This document shows, one piece after another, positions 44,661 to 57,059 of a stretch of DNA of 64,000 nt; the stretch's first letter is position 1; each line of letters begins with the position of its first letter. A program made the position numbers and the translations under genes. Source of the stretch: Euptelea pleiosperma (lineage: Eukaryota > Streptophyta > Magnoliopsida > Ranunculales > Eupteleaceae); the NCBI GenBank assembly GCA_035048495.1, contig CM068545.1, forward strand, positions 13,041,702 through 13,105,701. The letters run 5' to 3'. Under the pieces are notes generated by a model that saw nothing but the letters and a program-made list of their open reading frames with translations, did no database searches and was not told the origin of the DNA.

Positions 44661-44986
44661 ACACCAAGTCCTTGCTTACACAATTTTACTCATACGACTT
44701 CATCGATACAGAAAAACCCGATAAAGTACAGATCCCCGCATTTTTCTCTTCTGAAGCAGTGAATTGTCAAAAATAGCTCTAGTAAACTGGATTTTCCATT
44801 TTAACAACTCGAACTCGGGAATCACACCAAGTCCTTGCTTACACAATTTTTCTCATACCACTTCATCGATACAGAAAAACCCGATAAAGTACAGATCTCC
44901 GCATTTTTCTCTTCTGAAGCAGCGAATTATCGAAAATAGCTCTAGTAAACGGGATTTTTAATTTTAACAACTAGAACTCGGGAATC
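44661..44986. repeat. 163-bp tandem duplication upstream of the LDL2-type gene
   Basis: ACACCAAGTCCTTGCTTACA begins both copies (44661 and 44824), and both carry CTTCATCGATACAGAAAAAC, CCGCATTTTTCTCTTCTGAAG and GCTCTAGTAAAC. They differ at about ten sites. The repeat ends only 14 bases from the start codon, so it lies in the 5' leader or core promoter of the minus-strand gene. Confidence 0.9.
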
Positions 44987-46136
44987 TGACAGCAATTCAT
45001 TGAGTAGATTTCCTTGTATTCTTTCCTCCCCACAACCATCTTTTCTCTTGTGAGCCATCTAAAACAACCTTAAGAGCTAGATCATTAATTTTCTTGGCTT
45101 GAATTTATATCTATAAATTCTTCCTCCAAAGTCAAATTCTCTCACCGACTAATAAGAAAAAAATAAATAAATAAAAAACCTGATTTTCCATTGCTGGAGC
45201 TCAGATTTACGGATGAGTGGACACTATTTCAACTGTATACTTGCATTTCCTCTCCTACTTTCGACTTCTCGATTGAAATTTGACAGAAGGTCGTATCTGA
45301 AATGGATCGAAACACCATGCAAGAGAGACTTGCAGCAACGAAAGAAGAGTGAATCGTACCTTTTTCACTACGAGTTCGAGCGCAGATTTGGAATTTCTCT
45401 ACTGATTTGCCCACTTAGGGTTTTCTCAGGCGACCTCGAATGCCGCGGTTAGTGGTTCTCTCCGATAATTAGAAGAAAACAGATTGGAGGGAGTTGCAGG
45501 CGATGAGCTTCTTTTTTGAAGTAAAAGGCTTAATAATTGCCTGGGGGTTGGCCCATTGCTTCTCGTTTGGGGAATGTGCTTGTCATATTAGCCCAATGCG
45601 TTTGACGGGCAATTTCTTGGATGGGCCATGACCCGGAACTTGAACCTATCTGATGGCCATAACCATTCGATCAATCTCTCGAGCTAATCAATTATAGACT
45701 GTATCACATCATCGTTCAGTCTTGATCATGTGATGATGAGTTGTAGCCACCCCACCCACCCATTGCTTGACGATGGACATACTTGAGCTTGCTGCACATT
45801 TTCCAGTAGGGATGCATGTGGGGCTAGATGGAAACCAGCTGGTTGTTTTGGATGGAAACGGATCTGGATCCAATCCCAACGCAGGCCCAATATGGGCTGA
45901 AATAATTTGGGCTAAACCCATCCCCAACACTCAAGTTGGGGGAAGCCATCACGTTTGGGTTGGGCTTAAACCTGAAACTAATGAAAACCTAGCCGAATCC
46001 AACCCAACCCAACCCCGTGGAGTTAATAGGTCTTATGTTTAAGCGTAAGCTAAAAGTCCATAGGTCCGTAGGTTCCAAGCCCTTTGACCTGACCCATGCG
46101 CGTGCTGGAAGTCGGAACAAGTGAATAAAGAGAGGC
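44987..46136. other. Intergenic; promoter side of the LDL2-type gene
   Basis: Sequence near 45410-45450 (minus strand AAAACCCTAA) looks like a plant 5' leader. The open frame at 45767-46042 is of unusual composition (Asn, Gly, Pro) but has no known domain and no splice context; I do not call it a gene. Confidence 0.4.
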
Positions 46137-46797
46137 TAGCATTATATGCACCCACCATTTCCATATCTACACCCACTTAAACAAAAATTAAAATGACAAA
46201 ATTGTCCCTCATATTTACAGCCACCTTTGTTTTTTTTTTTTTTGCTTCTTCTTCCTCGCACACCACCATGCAACTGCTCTACCCTCACCACCACCCCAAC
46301 GTCCTCTCACTCCCCCCCTCCACCACTCGCTTTCTCCCTCTCTCCACCTCACTCTCTCTCTGTCTCCACCGTCTTCTCTTTCTCTCCCTCCATGTATCTT
46401 TCTCTCCACCATAGCCTCACTCTGTCACACACACTCTCCCTCACTTTCACTCTTTGGTCAAAAAATTTGTGCTCATGTCAGCAGACCCTGTCGACATATG
46501 CATCGAATATTTTTCAAAGGGAGAGAAGGAGAGAAATAGATAAGGAGAGAGGGAGAGGGAGAGAGGGAGAGAGAGTGGTGGGGAGAGAGGGATGGTGGTG
46601 GTGGTGGATGAACGGAGGAAGGTGTTTTGGTGGAAGAAGGGAGGAAGAAAGAGGTTTGGTGGAAGAAGGGTCTCCTTGGTTTCATGTGGGTGCAAAACAT
46701 AGAGGTGGTGCACTTACAACTTTTCTATTTTTGGGGTGGGTGCACTCAAGATGTGGGTGTGAATATGAAAATAGTGGATGAAAATAATGCTACTCTG
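46137..46797. mobile_element. Foldback element with CT/GA-rich arms
   Basis: Left end TAGCATTATATGCACCCACC and, inverted, right end TAGCATTATTTTCATCCAC are inverted repeats; inner arms are C/T-rich (46300-46440) and G/A-rich (46510-46690) and would pair. Open frames inside (for example 46227-46781) reflect the simple-sequence arms and are not credible proteins. No target duplication was settled. Confidence 0.5.
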
Positions 46798-46809
46798 AAA
46801 GGGAGTTGA

Positions 46810-47105
46810 TTTTTCCAATGAACTTTTTACCAAGGTTTAAATGGTATGTTATAACCATATACGGGTCACTCGACGTTGCCATTATGACCCTTCTAACGAT
46901 GATTATAAAGGGTCACACAAGTCACATCTGAGTCAGGAAATGGTTAGAAAATTACATTTTTCTAAATAATCTTGATAACGTTAAAAATGTTTTTTTAAAC
47001 AATGACAATTATAATTTAAGCCTTTTTTAGGATTTGGTGTTATTCGAAAATAACACAACGGGGTTGGGGCGTTACCGTTATAACAACCATTTTTTAAACC
47101 ATGCT
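46810..47105. repeat. AT-rich foldback with AAGGTTTAAA / TTTAAACCATGC ends
   Basis: The left edge CCAAGGTTTAAATGGTATG and the right edge ATTTTTTAAACCATGC are roughly inverted. The interior includes GGGGCGTTACCGTTATAAC, matching GGGGCGTTACCGTTTAAAC in the insertion at 60108-60388. Confidence 0.5.
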
Positions 47106-49117
47106 TTTTACTCTTCCAATCAGCATTTTCACATTTGACAAAGCCTCTAACAAAACAATCATTATCTACGTTTTTAAAAGAGAAATGAGGGCATTTTTGT
47201 TAAATGTGAAAAAAAAAGACTAGAAGAGGTAAAAACTCTCGAAAAACCCATTCCCAAATACTAATAGAAATTCGTGACTGATTTGATTCTTAACATATCG
47301 AGATGTGTGATAGTAAATGTGATCGGTAAATATGGAATTGGCCGTGGATGTTCTATGATTCGTGCACCACAAACAAAATAATGATAAATATGCAATTATC
47401 AAGCAATACATATAATTTAACCAAATAAAAGAATTTTAAAGAGATATGAAGAGTGACAACTATTAACGAGGTTCATCACCGAAATCCGATGGGCTACATC
47501 ATTAGCCTCATCGGGGGAGGCAATCCAATATAATCTTACGAGTGTTACAATGCTTGGAACCCGATCAAATAAATAGAGAAAATACTTCTAATCTTACTAG
47601 GAGTAAAATATCAAAAATGGTGAGTTCCATGTGTGAGATTTACCAAAAATAGAATCCTCTTCAAAATAGAAAGGTAATTGTAGGGGATTTTTTCGAGTTC
47701 CACACCTATTCAAGGTATCATCACCATGATCATATGCACAACCATCAAAATGCATAAAAAGAAGAAGACACCCAAGGTTTTTTCGTAGTTCCTTGCTACA
47801 ACAAGTTTGTCCACAGGTTCTTGGAGCCATTCCACTATGTACTCTCGTATTACAATTTCTATCTCTTACAACCGATCGAGTTCTCCCCGCAACTTAGTTC
47901 GTCCTCCTTTTCCTTCGAGACAAGGGTCTAATTTGTAAATTTTACAACACCTTCAATCCTTATAAATTAGGATTTTACTCAATAAAAAATCCTCCCACAA
48001 TTAGGATCTCTACGAAGTATGTCTGCAATTAAGAAGGTTTTTCTAAGTAGGATTCACTATTGTAGTATGATTAAGACACCGAATCCTTCTCCACTTTATT
48101 GTTGAGCAGACGTACATAACTTCAATGTTGATCTGCACGTCTTGAGGGAAAGTCTGCCACCTCGAGTAGGCTAGACTTCTCCTTTGGGGCGGAGCTGCAC
48201 AACATATGTCAGCAGCTCTCCGAAGAGTTTAGAGTGTTGCAATAGCTCAAGGATCACGTGCATCCTCATGCGGAGCTGAGGGGAGGTCTACCGGAGTTGT
48301 TCAAGAGCTCTGTTATAGTGAAATGGGGCTTTATGAAGCTGAGGGGGAGCTCTGTCGAATCGAGATGAGCTCCGCTAGGCTCTCCTATGCCCAAATGTAT
48401 GCAAAATTATGCAGCCACATTAGCCAACGGAGGAAGTAAGCGCATGATCTAGTGTATGGCAGGTAGTGATACAGTGTAACCATGTTCATAGTAAGATGAT
48501 CTACCCTAAGGATAACCTCGATAGGCGTGTACTTGCCAGCGATATGTATTTGTGAGATATGGTATCTAGAGTAAACGTACCTGTTATGGATAATTTCCAC
48601 CATCTGTGATTAGGTTAGTTACAGATAAAAGGAATTCTGACAACGAAAGCCTTCAAGATGCAACACTGCAAAAGACAAGAAATCTATATATTTTGATTCA
48701 AAGTTGTGGTTTCCGAGGCAATTTTTTTTGTCTTTTGTGGGGTTGCACTATCCGTAATAGTTACACATTACATCAAGTTTTGATGTATGCATGCTACAAC
48801 GCATGGTTGCGATATAAACCAATTACAAAAGAGTGTATATGCACCACTCTGGAAATGTTAACCTTACTATGGAGTCAGTTACTGCAAACTTAATTACTAG
48901 ATTGAATGCCTAAGCAGGATCAGATGGAATGGAACGATCCCATGCTTGGTCCAAATTTGTAAATCATATGGTGCCTATAGACGAGAACCGTAGATCAAAG
49001 TTGACTTTCCGTAGTGTACACTGAAGACTAGAGAGATTCTTAAGAGAAATTGAAGAAAGTTATCTGACATGTGGCCACTTTCCTTCCTTTTTTTCCTCAA
49101 ATGCAAAACCCTACGGC
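47106..49117. other. Intergenic with retrotransposon-like fragments
   Basis: ACGAGGTTCATCACC...GGGGGAGGCAATCC (47469-47526) resembles an LTR region with the usual 'ACGTGGTTC...CCACGGG' style. A stretch rich in GGAGCTG/CAGCTCC words lies at 48180-48380. No gene or bounded element could be set. Confidence 0.3.
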
Positions 49118-49222
49118 CAAGATCTTATCTCTCAAATGGACGATGGATTTCAGTCACTCACACCCGATTTTGGCAAATATTACTTTGTCGGAGGGTGCCG
49201 AGGGCACGGGCCATACACTAGT
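49118..49222. repeat. Dispersed repeat, copy 2 (first at 28430-28532)
   Basis: Shares GCCAAGATCTTATC, CAAATGGACGATGGAT and GTGCCGAGGGCAC with the first copy, same orientation. Confidence 0.65.
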
Positions 49223-50220
49223 ACTTAACAAAGTAACCAATTAAGCAAGCAATCACTTATAAGATATTTTGTGAATAGAAAAAATTTGCTAAAATCTTTT
49301 TATTCTCAAACATTTCCAACGCTGCAATCCTACATATTGGGAGTATATAAAATTTAAGTGCCTTGTTATAGCATGTTCACGGTATTTTTATTCTGTTAAA
49401 CGTTCGTGCATTGTTGAAAAATCCAAGATCGTGATTAAAACTCAATTGAATGGACTTGGAATAAAGTTTCTATTGGGGAGTACCCATAACTGCAAGGAGG
49501 CATTGCTTTTGCTAATTCGAATTGAAAGGTGATATCAAATCAGTCTATTGTCCGTGTCGTATATATATTGAAAGCATTCGTCATTATTAGTAGGCACCCG
49601 TTTTTCACAAAGTTATGGTGCTATTTTGTTGAGTTTTTTAGAGAGAATTGTCTCGTGCCCCTAGGTATTCTTTACCCACCCACTTGTGTTGGTTTTGGAT
49701 ATAGGTACCTTTTTGTTGAAGGTCGTTTGAGCTTTTCTTAGGAGTATAGCATAGGTTACTTCAACGTTGTAGTGCTGGTACTTGGGCATTGGCTCGAGGC
49801 ATTTTTTCTACCTTCTTACCTTGAAAAATCATAGTTACTTTGCGTCTTTGAACCAATAACTATCTTTCGACTAACCTAGCTAACCTCCTTTGTCCCCGAG
49901 GGACCAACTATATAGATTGGGATAGAGTTGCTAATGCATTTTGCTTTTTGACCTAAATTTGAAAATGCACGGTCCAAAATTGGTCAACTTGCAATCCACT
50001 ATTCATATGGCTATAGAACTTTGGAATGGACTCACTTTTTCATGAGGTTGATATCCATGTTAAGAAAAATAACATCACAAAAAAGCCCTTCAACTCATCT
50101 GCACATTGGTCCCACGTCCACGAATCATTTTATATAAGTCACAAAAACATGAGTCAATGTATCCGAAACTAGAGAGAGAGAGAGAGAGATGCAAAGCAAA
50201 ATTTCTATTGGGAGCCACAT
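49223..50220. other. Intergenic
   Basis: No gene recognised. A (GA)n microsatellite lies at about 50171-50190. Confidence 0.5.
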
Positions 50221-50480
50221 ACAGATGAGTTAAGGGCTAATATTTTGTGAGGATGATCTCCTCACCATGGAGAGCATGCTCCCCAAAAAAATATTGGAAA
50301 GAAAAAACATTTCATTTCAACATTTCTAGCCATATGAAAATGGGTTACAAGTTTGAGAAAATATGAACCATCCATTTTACTGTAAACTAAAATACATGTC
50401 TGATAGACTTATAATTTTCAAAATTGGCTGTTTTTTTTATTTTTTTTGTGAGCGTGTTCTTGATGCTGAGGATCATATTT
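50221..50480. mobile_element. Diverged copy of the GATGATCTCCTCACCATAGAG MITE family
   Basis: TTGTGAGGATGATCTCCTC and ACCATGGAGAGCATGCTC match the interior of the elements at 11058-11392 and 11859-12197; the mirrored part (TTTTGTGAGCGTGTTCTTGATG, GAGGATCAT) is near 50440-50475. Ends have eroded. Confidence 0.5.
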
Positions 50481-51574
50481 AGCAATTCGGAGTGTGGCAA
50501 AAAAAATACGATACGAGAAATGTGAATACAATTAGGGGTTGTCATTAAATGTGTTATAAAATTGTCGAAAAATGATTTAAAACTAAAATAGAACAAAAAA
50601 AGTAAATTATCGCTAATTTTTTGTCTTATAAAATGAATTTTCAATTTTCAAAACTGAATAACCTGATAATAATTCAGTTCATGAATTATTCAATCCTGTT
50701 CAAAAATTTGCAAATTTTTTCAAACCTTTAAATAAGATATTGCTTGGTTCGTGAGGAGATAAGCTTTACGAAAAGACTTAGCTCTTAACTCATCTCCAAT
50801 TCTCCATATCAGTTGTCAGCCCAACAAGGAATTTTTTTACAACGGACCTTGCATACTTACCGCGTAAATTTTGATCATTTAAGGAAAGATATTCAAATCC
50901 ATTTGTCTTTTCTCTTGATTGTCCTGTTTTTTAATTATGGAACAAAAACCAAGTTCTGAAGCCACCACAGAGAGACAAAAATGTTCCAAAACAAGATAGA
51001 TCTCAAAGGAAAGAAATGAAGAAAGAAACTAAACAAGCATTATAAGACTCCAAACTCCGAACTCCAAACTTCCCAGCCCGGGGGCAAGTGACTTCATCAT
51101 ATGGAGTTATTTGAGCATATTTTAGAACTCCAAAAACCAGAAAAATTCTATATGTTGTCCCTGTCTTTATATATTGGAGTACAGGGATGGCAAGGATGAA
51201 GACAAAGACGAGTTTTTGCCGATTTTAAAGTAGAACGACTACGACTTAAATGCTGGCCCAGGGGATTTGAAGTCCCCCTCCCAAAAATGTCATTTGGAGC
51301 GTAGTACTGACCTTAGGAATGTTTGGAGTCTTTGGACCCTAGTTAGTACTATACGCGAATTATACTTGAATAGTAAGTTTTTTTTTTGAAAAAAACGTTT
51401 TAAACAACCTTACCCATTGGACTATGGATTATTCTCCGTTTTTTTCTCTAAAACCAATTAAAAAATTTATTTTCATTCTTTTCAATAAAACTTTCCAATA
51501 ATACCTCAATTTCGACAGCTGCAGGAAAAAGTCCATTGACACATTCTTTTATTTGGGCGATCTCCAATCTTGGT
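50481..51574. other. Intergenic, AT-rich
   Basis: AATTCGGAGTGTGGCAAAAAAAATACGA-like sequence near 50478-50510 and GAATAATTC words near 50655-50690 belong to the same decayed repeat type as 8683-9502. No gene recognised. Confidence 0.35.
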
Positions 51575-52140
51575 TGAAAATCAGCCTGATTAGTGATTTT
51601 TAGCCATTTGATCTTTGTACCCACCCCAAAATAATAATCCAATCCCATGGTTGAAAATCAACCCATGAAAAAGACTAAAATCTAACGAATATAAAGCACT
51701 AATTATGCTAATTTTTGGTCTGTATATGTTTACACTTGAATTTTTGGTGCCGCACTCTTTATACTAAATCTATTATACAGGAATTATTTTTGAACTATAT
51801 TTTTCGTTTCCCTTCATTTGACTTTTTTATTTAATGCATTTCAAAATTTTCAAAAGGGATTATATTCGTATTATTCCTGTACCGAATTTTTTTGGGGATG
51901 CCGAATTGCTAACTAGGGTTTGGACAACCTATTGGTGGACCTACGCACCAAAGATCAGTTTGATCGGTGATTTATAACCGTTATATTTTAGCATAAAAAA
52001 CTCAAATTCAACGTCCACGTTATTAAAATGCTGAATCATACGGCTATAAACCACCAATTTTACTGATTTTTGATCTGTAAATTCATCAAGACGTGGACCA
52101 AATATCCATAAGGTAAAGATTACTCCACGTGGCGTTTTGG
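51575..52140. mobile_element. Two diverged CAGCCTGATTAG-family MITEs
   Basis: First unit about 51575-51735: AATCAGCCTGATTAGTGATT facing AGCACTAATTATGCTAATTT. Second unit about 51915-52135: GGTGGACCTACGCACC, ATCAGTTTGATCGGTGATTT facing CTGATTTTTGATCTGTAAATTC, ending GATTACTCCACGTGGCG. Ends are approximate. Confidence 0.5.
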
Positions 52141-52863
52141 AGGGGGCCCATCAAACACGGACCCAAGAGTTGCCCACAAGCCAGTGAAGCCACAGCGAAC
52201 AAAGTTCATCGTATGATTTTGTTCGTACAGAAACTGTAAAAACTGCTTTTCACCTTTCCCTCCACCCCCCTAAACGCTCCGTACTGTTAGTGACCAACTA
52301 TTCTTATATCTTATATGAAAAGGGCGGGTAAATTCTCTCAAAATTCAAAAGTTTCAGATTCTCCTCTCCATTGTTGCATCAGTTTGTCTTTATCTGTATC
52401 CAACCTCGAAAGCTATAGGCCTATTCTCATCTCATTGGCCAAAGAATCTATCAAATGCCAAGCTTTGGAAACATCGAGTGGATAATCTCGAAGGTATATT
52501 TCTGCTTTTATGGATTCTCGTTTTCGAAGAGGACATACGAGAAAAACCCTCCAAAACATTTCACATGGAGAAATTACGGTACATATATAAACCGTTTAAA
52601 CAGATTTTATGAAACATATTCTCTCTCGAAGTAGCTTGATCACGTAGTTCGCTTAATCTCAATGTTTGCTATTGGTTTTGAATCCTGAAATCTGTTCTGG
52701 TTTCGAGTTTGTGATGAATTAGGGTTTCTAGTCTTCATGTTTTACTGAGGTTTCATAATTTTATCACTTTCGAGTGTTACTTCCTGATCTAATCTTGAAG
52801 TGACATTTTAGTCCAATTTATTATAGTTCTGATTTGGGCATTTCTGGCTTAAGGAATTGAATT
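52141..52863 (+). other. Upstream region of the beta-galactosidase gene
   Basis: No coding region. TTATATCTTATATGAAAAGG near 52303-52322 could hold a TATA-type element but this is not certain. The 5' leader may contain an intron. It was not resolved. Confidence 0.4.
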
Positions 52864-55007
52864 ATGGGACGCAAGGAATCATTAGTTTTGATTTTCTTTG
52901 CTGTTTTAGTCTTTAAAGATTACTATTTCGAAAGAGGACTTGCGGCCACGGTTACATATGATCACAGAGCCCTGGTTATTGATGGACAGAGGCGAGTTTT
53001 GGTTTCAGGCTCTATCCATTATCCTCGAAGCACACCCGAAGTAAGCTCATTTTTGTTCCAAGGAAATTTTAGTTTTCTGTTAGCAATTAAGTTTAAAGGT
53101 ACTCAATAATGTCGCTTTGATGGTGATTGTGAAACAATGTTTGTAGATATGGCCAGAGCTTATTAGGAAGTCCAAGGAAGGGGGATTGGACGTGATAGAG
53201 ACTTACATTTTCTGGAACTACCACGAGCCTGTAAAAGGAGAGGTATAAAGTAGCCGTGTATCTTTGTTCAATTTTTAATTTCTCTTTTTCCCTAATATAT
53301 CTTGAATCAGATGTTGTGTTGAAATCACTTGTAGTACTACTTCGAAGGCAGGTTTGATCTAGTGAGGTTTGTGAAGACGGTGCAAGAAGCAGGACTTTTC
53401 GTGCATTTGAGGATTGGCCCGTATGCTTGTGCTGAATGGAACTATGGGTTTGTTTCTTTTTCTTTTCTTCTTCTTGTGATGGAGCACATTGTGCTCCTTT
53501 GTTTCTTTGCTGTTGTTTTGTTGCCCTCTTGTTACTTCTTTTTTATTCTTATGATAATTCAAGAAGGTTTTTTTCCCTTATATGATTTGTTTTTATATTA
53601 TGTGGTACATGGTTGACCAATGTATCAGGGACAATTCACTGATGGTAGTTTTAATTATTCAAGTCTATTCACATGGGACAATGCACTGGTGGTAGTTTTA
53701 ATTATTCAAGTCTATTCACATTTTTATCAATGTCAATTCACTCCAGTTTTGCAGTTAATGAGCACAACTTTCACTTCCATGTTGCATTTAATATAATGTC
53801 ATAAACTCCTCCAAAACCCATTATTATAAATTAAAGAAATTGAAAAAGGTAGAAAATTTCTAGAAACTTGTAGAAAGGAGTAGAAATCTCTAGAATGTTT
53901 CAAAGTTCTAAGGAAATATTTAGAAATAAGGACATATATTTATCATCTAAAGAACTCCCTGAATATCCCATGGAGAAATCTTTTTGGAATCCTTGAAGAT
54001 TCTGCAATTCCCTTGTATTGGTTATGTTGAAAGCTAAGAACGACAGGTGCAAGGGGCTAATGTCTATAAAAAAGGGGAGAGCCAAGAGGCCTTTTACGAG
54101 TAGAAAGTATAACACTTCCCCTTGCACACGCTTGCTTATTGTAATGCATAATATTGTAGTTCAACCCAAGATGCTTCTTGAGGATAGTTTGGGTCAACGA
54201 TAGTAGCGTGCAGACTTGATACCTTGACTATATTAGGACAACTGAGAAGCTGGATGGGTGTGACTCAAGGTTTTAAATTTTGACAAAATACCCGAAATTT
54301 CGGTTTTGGGCTATACCAAAATTTTGCCCAACTACTAAATATTATTAGAAAAAGAAATAAGGGAGACCCTCTTTCCATTAATTAAGGTATAGTTAAAGAT
54401 TTCCTTATCTTAGGGAGATTATAGAGAGAAAGAGATGAGATTTTTTTTTTCTATAAATAAGGAATAAAGATCTCACTAGTTGTAACTTTTCCAGGATTTG
54501 AAATTTCAAAATTTTGTCTGAAATTTTGGTTTAAATTTAGGTTTTGACCTGGGCCGAAACCTTGTCGATATTGAGATTTCATTTCTTGGTGTGGCTTGGT
54601 GTGCTACAAGAGTGCTGCAGAGGGGTACACAGTTGGTAATTTGTGACATTAAGCTCTTATTATTACAGGGGATTCCCTCTCTGGTTGCACTTCATTCCAG
54701 GAATCCAGTTTCGAACAACAAATACCCCTTTTAAGGTACCTTTCCATCTTAAAGATGATTATGTTTCTTTGTAGAACATTTATTTCGTAACAGTTTTTAG
54801 TCCATCTTTTCTTATAGTAGTTATGTCTCAAAAAATCTTATAATGAATTTATAGCTTGTAAAGTTATTGTTTATTCTTTCTACATGGTATGTAAAATCTG
54901 TCTTGTCAATACAGATAGAAATGGAGCGTTTTCTTACAAAGATTGTAGACATGATGAAGGAGGAAAAGCTCTTTGCATCACAAGGTGGGCCTATCATTCT
55001 TGCACAG
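52864..55007 (+). CDS. GH35 beta-galactosidase, N-terminal part only (182 codons, 5 exons)
   Basis: Exons are 52864-53040, 53147-53242, 53335-53447, 54669-54735 and 54915-55007, all with GT-AG borders and one continuous frame. A hydrophobic N-terminus (residues 4-16, [11 protein letters not shown]) suggests entry to the secretory pathway. Then come [76 protein letters not shown] and [10 protein letters not shown], the plant cell-wall beta-galactosidase order. The family removes beta-linked galactose from cell-wall polysaccharides. The last exon stops halfway through the GH35 active-site signature GGP..IxxQxENE; the exon with the catalytic Asn-Glu-Asn/Glu part was not found down to about 56100. 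It probably lies beyond 64000 across an intron filled by retrotransposons, or is lost. I give no family number. Confidence 0.9.
53628..53721. repeat. 47-bp tandem duplication in intron 3 of the beta-galactosidase
   Basis: GGGACAATTCACTGATGG at 53628 and GGGACAATGCACTGGTGG at 53675 begin two copies that end TCAAGTCTATTCACAT. Only two sites differ in 47. Confidence 0.9.
54265..54600. repeat. AT-rich foldback repeat in intron 3 of the beta-galactosidase
   Basis: CGAAATTTCGGTTTTGGGC, CAAAATTTTGCCC face GATTTGAAATTTC, TTTGTCTGAAATTTTGG, with edges CAAGGTTTTAAATTTTG and ACCTTGTCGATATTG. Non-coding. Confidence 0.4.
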
Positions 55008-57059
55008 GTGATTGCTTCCTATCCTCGGTTTGCATACCTTGATATGGAGACATAGTTTACAAATTGTTCAATATATGAGTTATTCAATCTGTATTTATCA
55101 TAGAAAGGTTCACTTCTAGTTTCATAAGATACATGAGGTAAACTTATGTTTAGATTTCACTAAACAGAGATAGTTTAGTGCAGTTCATAAAACTTAGGCA
55201 GAATGGGAAAGTCTTATGTCTATAAACTAACCAGAGATAGTTTAGTTTAGTTCAGGAAACTTAGACAGGATGGAAAAATCTTATGTCTATGAACTTTTAG
55301 GTATTGGTTTATTTTAATGCAACTTAAACCTTAATATAACCAGGTTATTTGAAACTAATGGATACATAAAAAGTATTGAGCATGTATTGTAAGCTACTAG
55401 CTAGTGAGAACCATTATGAAACCAGAAACAACTTATGGAAATTAGTGATGCCGTTGCTGTGACAGTCTGAATTTTGTGACCTTGGATTAAATTCAAAATG
55501 TATCATTATACATCTCCATAAGTTTAGTGTCATGAAATTCATTTTTTTTTTCTTTTTAAATTAGGTTATCAGCTTATTTAGGAACAGGTAATCGACATAT
55601 CATAGGAGAGAATTTTGGGTGTCTAAAATTTGCAAGTCTCATTTTATTCAATCCAAACCATAATATGATCTAAGGAATTTTCGAATAGCCACCATGAAAA
55701 CAATAAAGTGGCCCTCTCTGTCTGTCAATATTATTACTATTTGAGTATTTGCTCATGATCACAATAATGGAATTTCACTAACTACAATGTACAGCTGCAT
55801 CAGCCTGATATAGAGTCAGCAACTGTTCAAACATATCTCTTATTCTTATTGATGTTGTGAGTGTTACTGTATTGTATTTACGATCAGACCTTAACTCCTT
55901 ACAAATTTTAGTCATATCATTTGTTCTTAGGAAGTTTTACCTTCTCTGCACTTACTAGTTCTGCTAACTGGGGTGTAACTGTAGTTTGGTATTTGGATTC
56001 TATTAGTTAGACATCTCATACAGGAGGATTGATTTTGGCCTCTCCTCTATCATTTTTCACTTTCATATAAATTGTGGTCTGCAAACTGAACCAAATCAAC
56101 ATTCATTCGAGCAAAGGAAGATCAACAAATTGGTCACAGGTGAATGATGAAGACGATTTTAGGAACTAAGAACTGATCTGCAGGGAGCAACCAAAACCAC
56201 TCCAAACAACCAAAATATAGGCAAGCCCAACTTCTATTAATCTCCAACTTTATTTACAAAGATGGAAATCCAAAGGAAACAATAATTCTATTCAAAATGT
56301 CTTTCTAGCTCGAATACAAGAAGATGTCCAGCTAAGGTCCATATGCAAATAGCTGCAATCAATCTCAAACAACTAACTATGGTAAGTCCTAATGGATGAT
56401 TACAATATATGTGTTAGAGAGGAAAAAATAAGAGAAGAACTTGATCGTCAAGATGTCAGAATTGCAGATCTTGCTTGCAACATGGCAAAGAATGGGGCAG
56501 ATCTTTGCTCTCCCCAACCCATGAATCCAATGAATAAGGGGCAGATCCACACACACAATGTGCAGTGGATAAAATGGATGGTGGTTCTTCAGCAAAAGAT
56601 TGCAGCAGAGGGGGTGGAATGTGATCGGAGCACAACTCTTGATGGGTTGTCATGCCAATGGAGGATAAATCCTAAATAGAGGAACATGTAGGCTTCTTTC
56701 TTTAATTCTTCAAAGGATAGAATGGGTTCATCCCTTTATAGCAATAGAAAATAGTGGTTATTATTGTCATCTTGTCAAGTTATCTTGATGGAGTATTTGT
56801 TAAGGATTCAAACTAACTGACTAACTACATAAGTATGAAGTAATTTCTGCTTGCATTCATCTCTTCGATGGTTACAATTTATAGGCTAATGCTACTAACA
56901 ACTCTCCTAAAGCAGGACCAAACTAATAACTCTCTAAAAATAGGAACTGATCTAAACAACTCTCTAGAAAATAGGAACTGATCTAACAACTCTCCTATAA
57001 CTCAAACTAATTTGCAAAACTAGAGAAATACTCTCTTTACTTATGGGCAGGTGTTAACG
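55008..57059. other. Intron 5 of the beta-galactosidase and gypsy 3' end region
   Basis: An imperfect direct repeat of about 80 bp (GAGATAGTTTAGT, AACTTAG.CAG.ATGG, TCTTATGTCTAT) lies at 55165-55290. From about 56150 the DNA may be the LTR or untranslated end of the minus-strand gypsy element, with repeated AACAACTCTC and AGGAACTGATCTAA words at 56900-57000. The LTR limits could not be fixed. The plus-strand frame at 56392-56679 has no known domain. Confidence 0.35.

Noticed and set aside
45767..46042. 91-codon open frame with GNGSGSNPNAGP wording
   Set aside because: No known domain, no splice context, surrounded by repeat-like DNA, with an overlapping frame on the minus strand.
46227..46781. 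184-codon plus-strand open frame
   Set aside because: It is made of the CT-rich and GA-rich arms of a foldback repeat (Ser/Pro/Leu then Arg/Glu/Gly runs) and has equally long frames on the other strand. Not a credible protein.
56392..56679. 95-codon plus-strand frame as a beta-galactosidase exon
   Set aside because: It has no GH35 wording such as ENEYG and the frame does not join exon 5 through splice sites.
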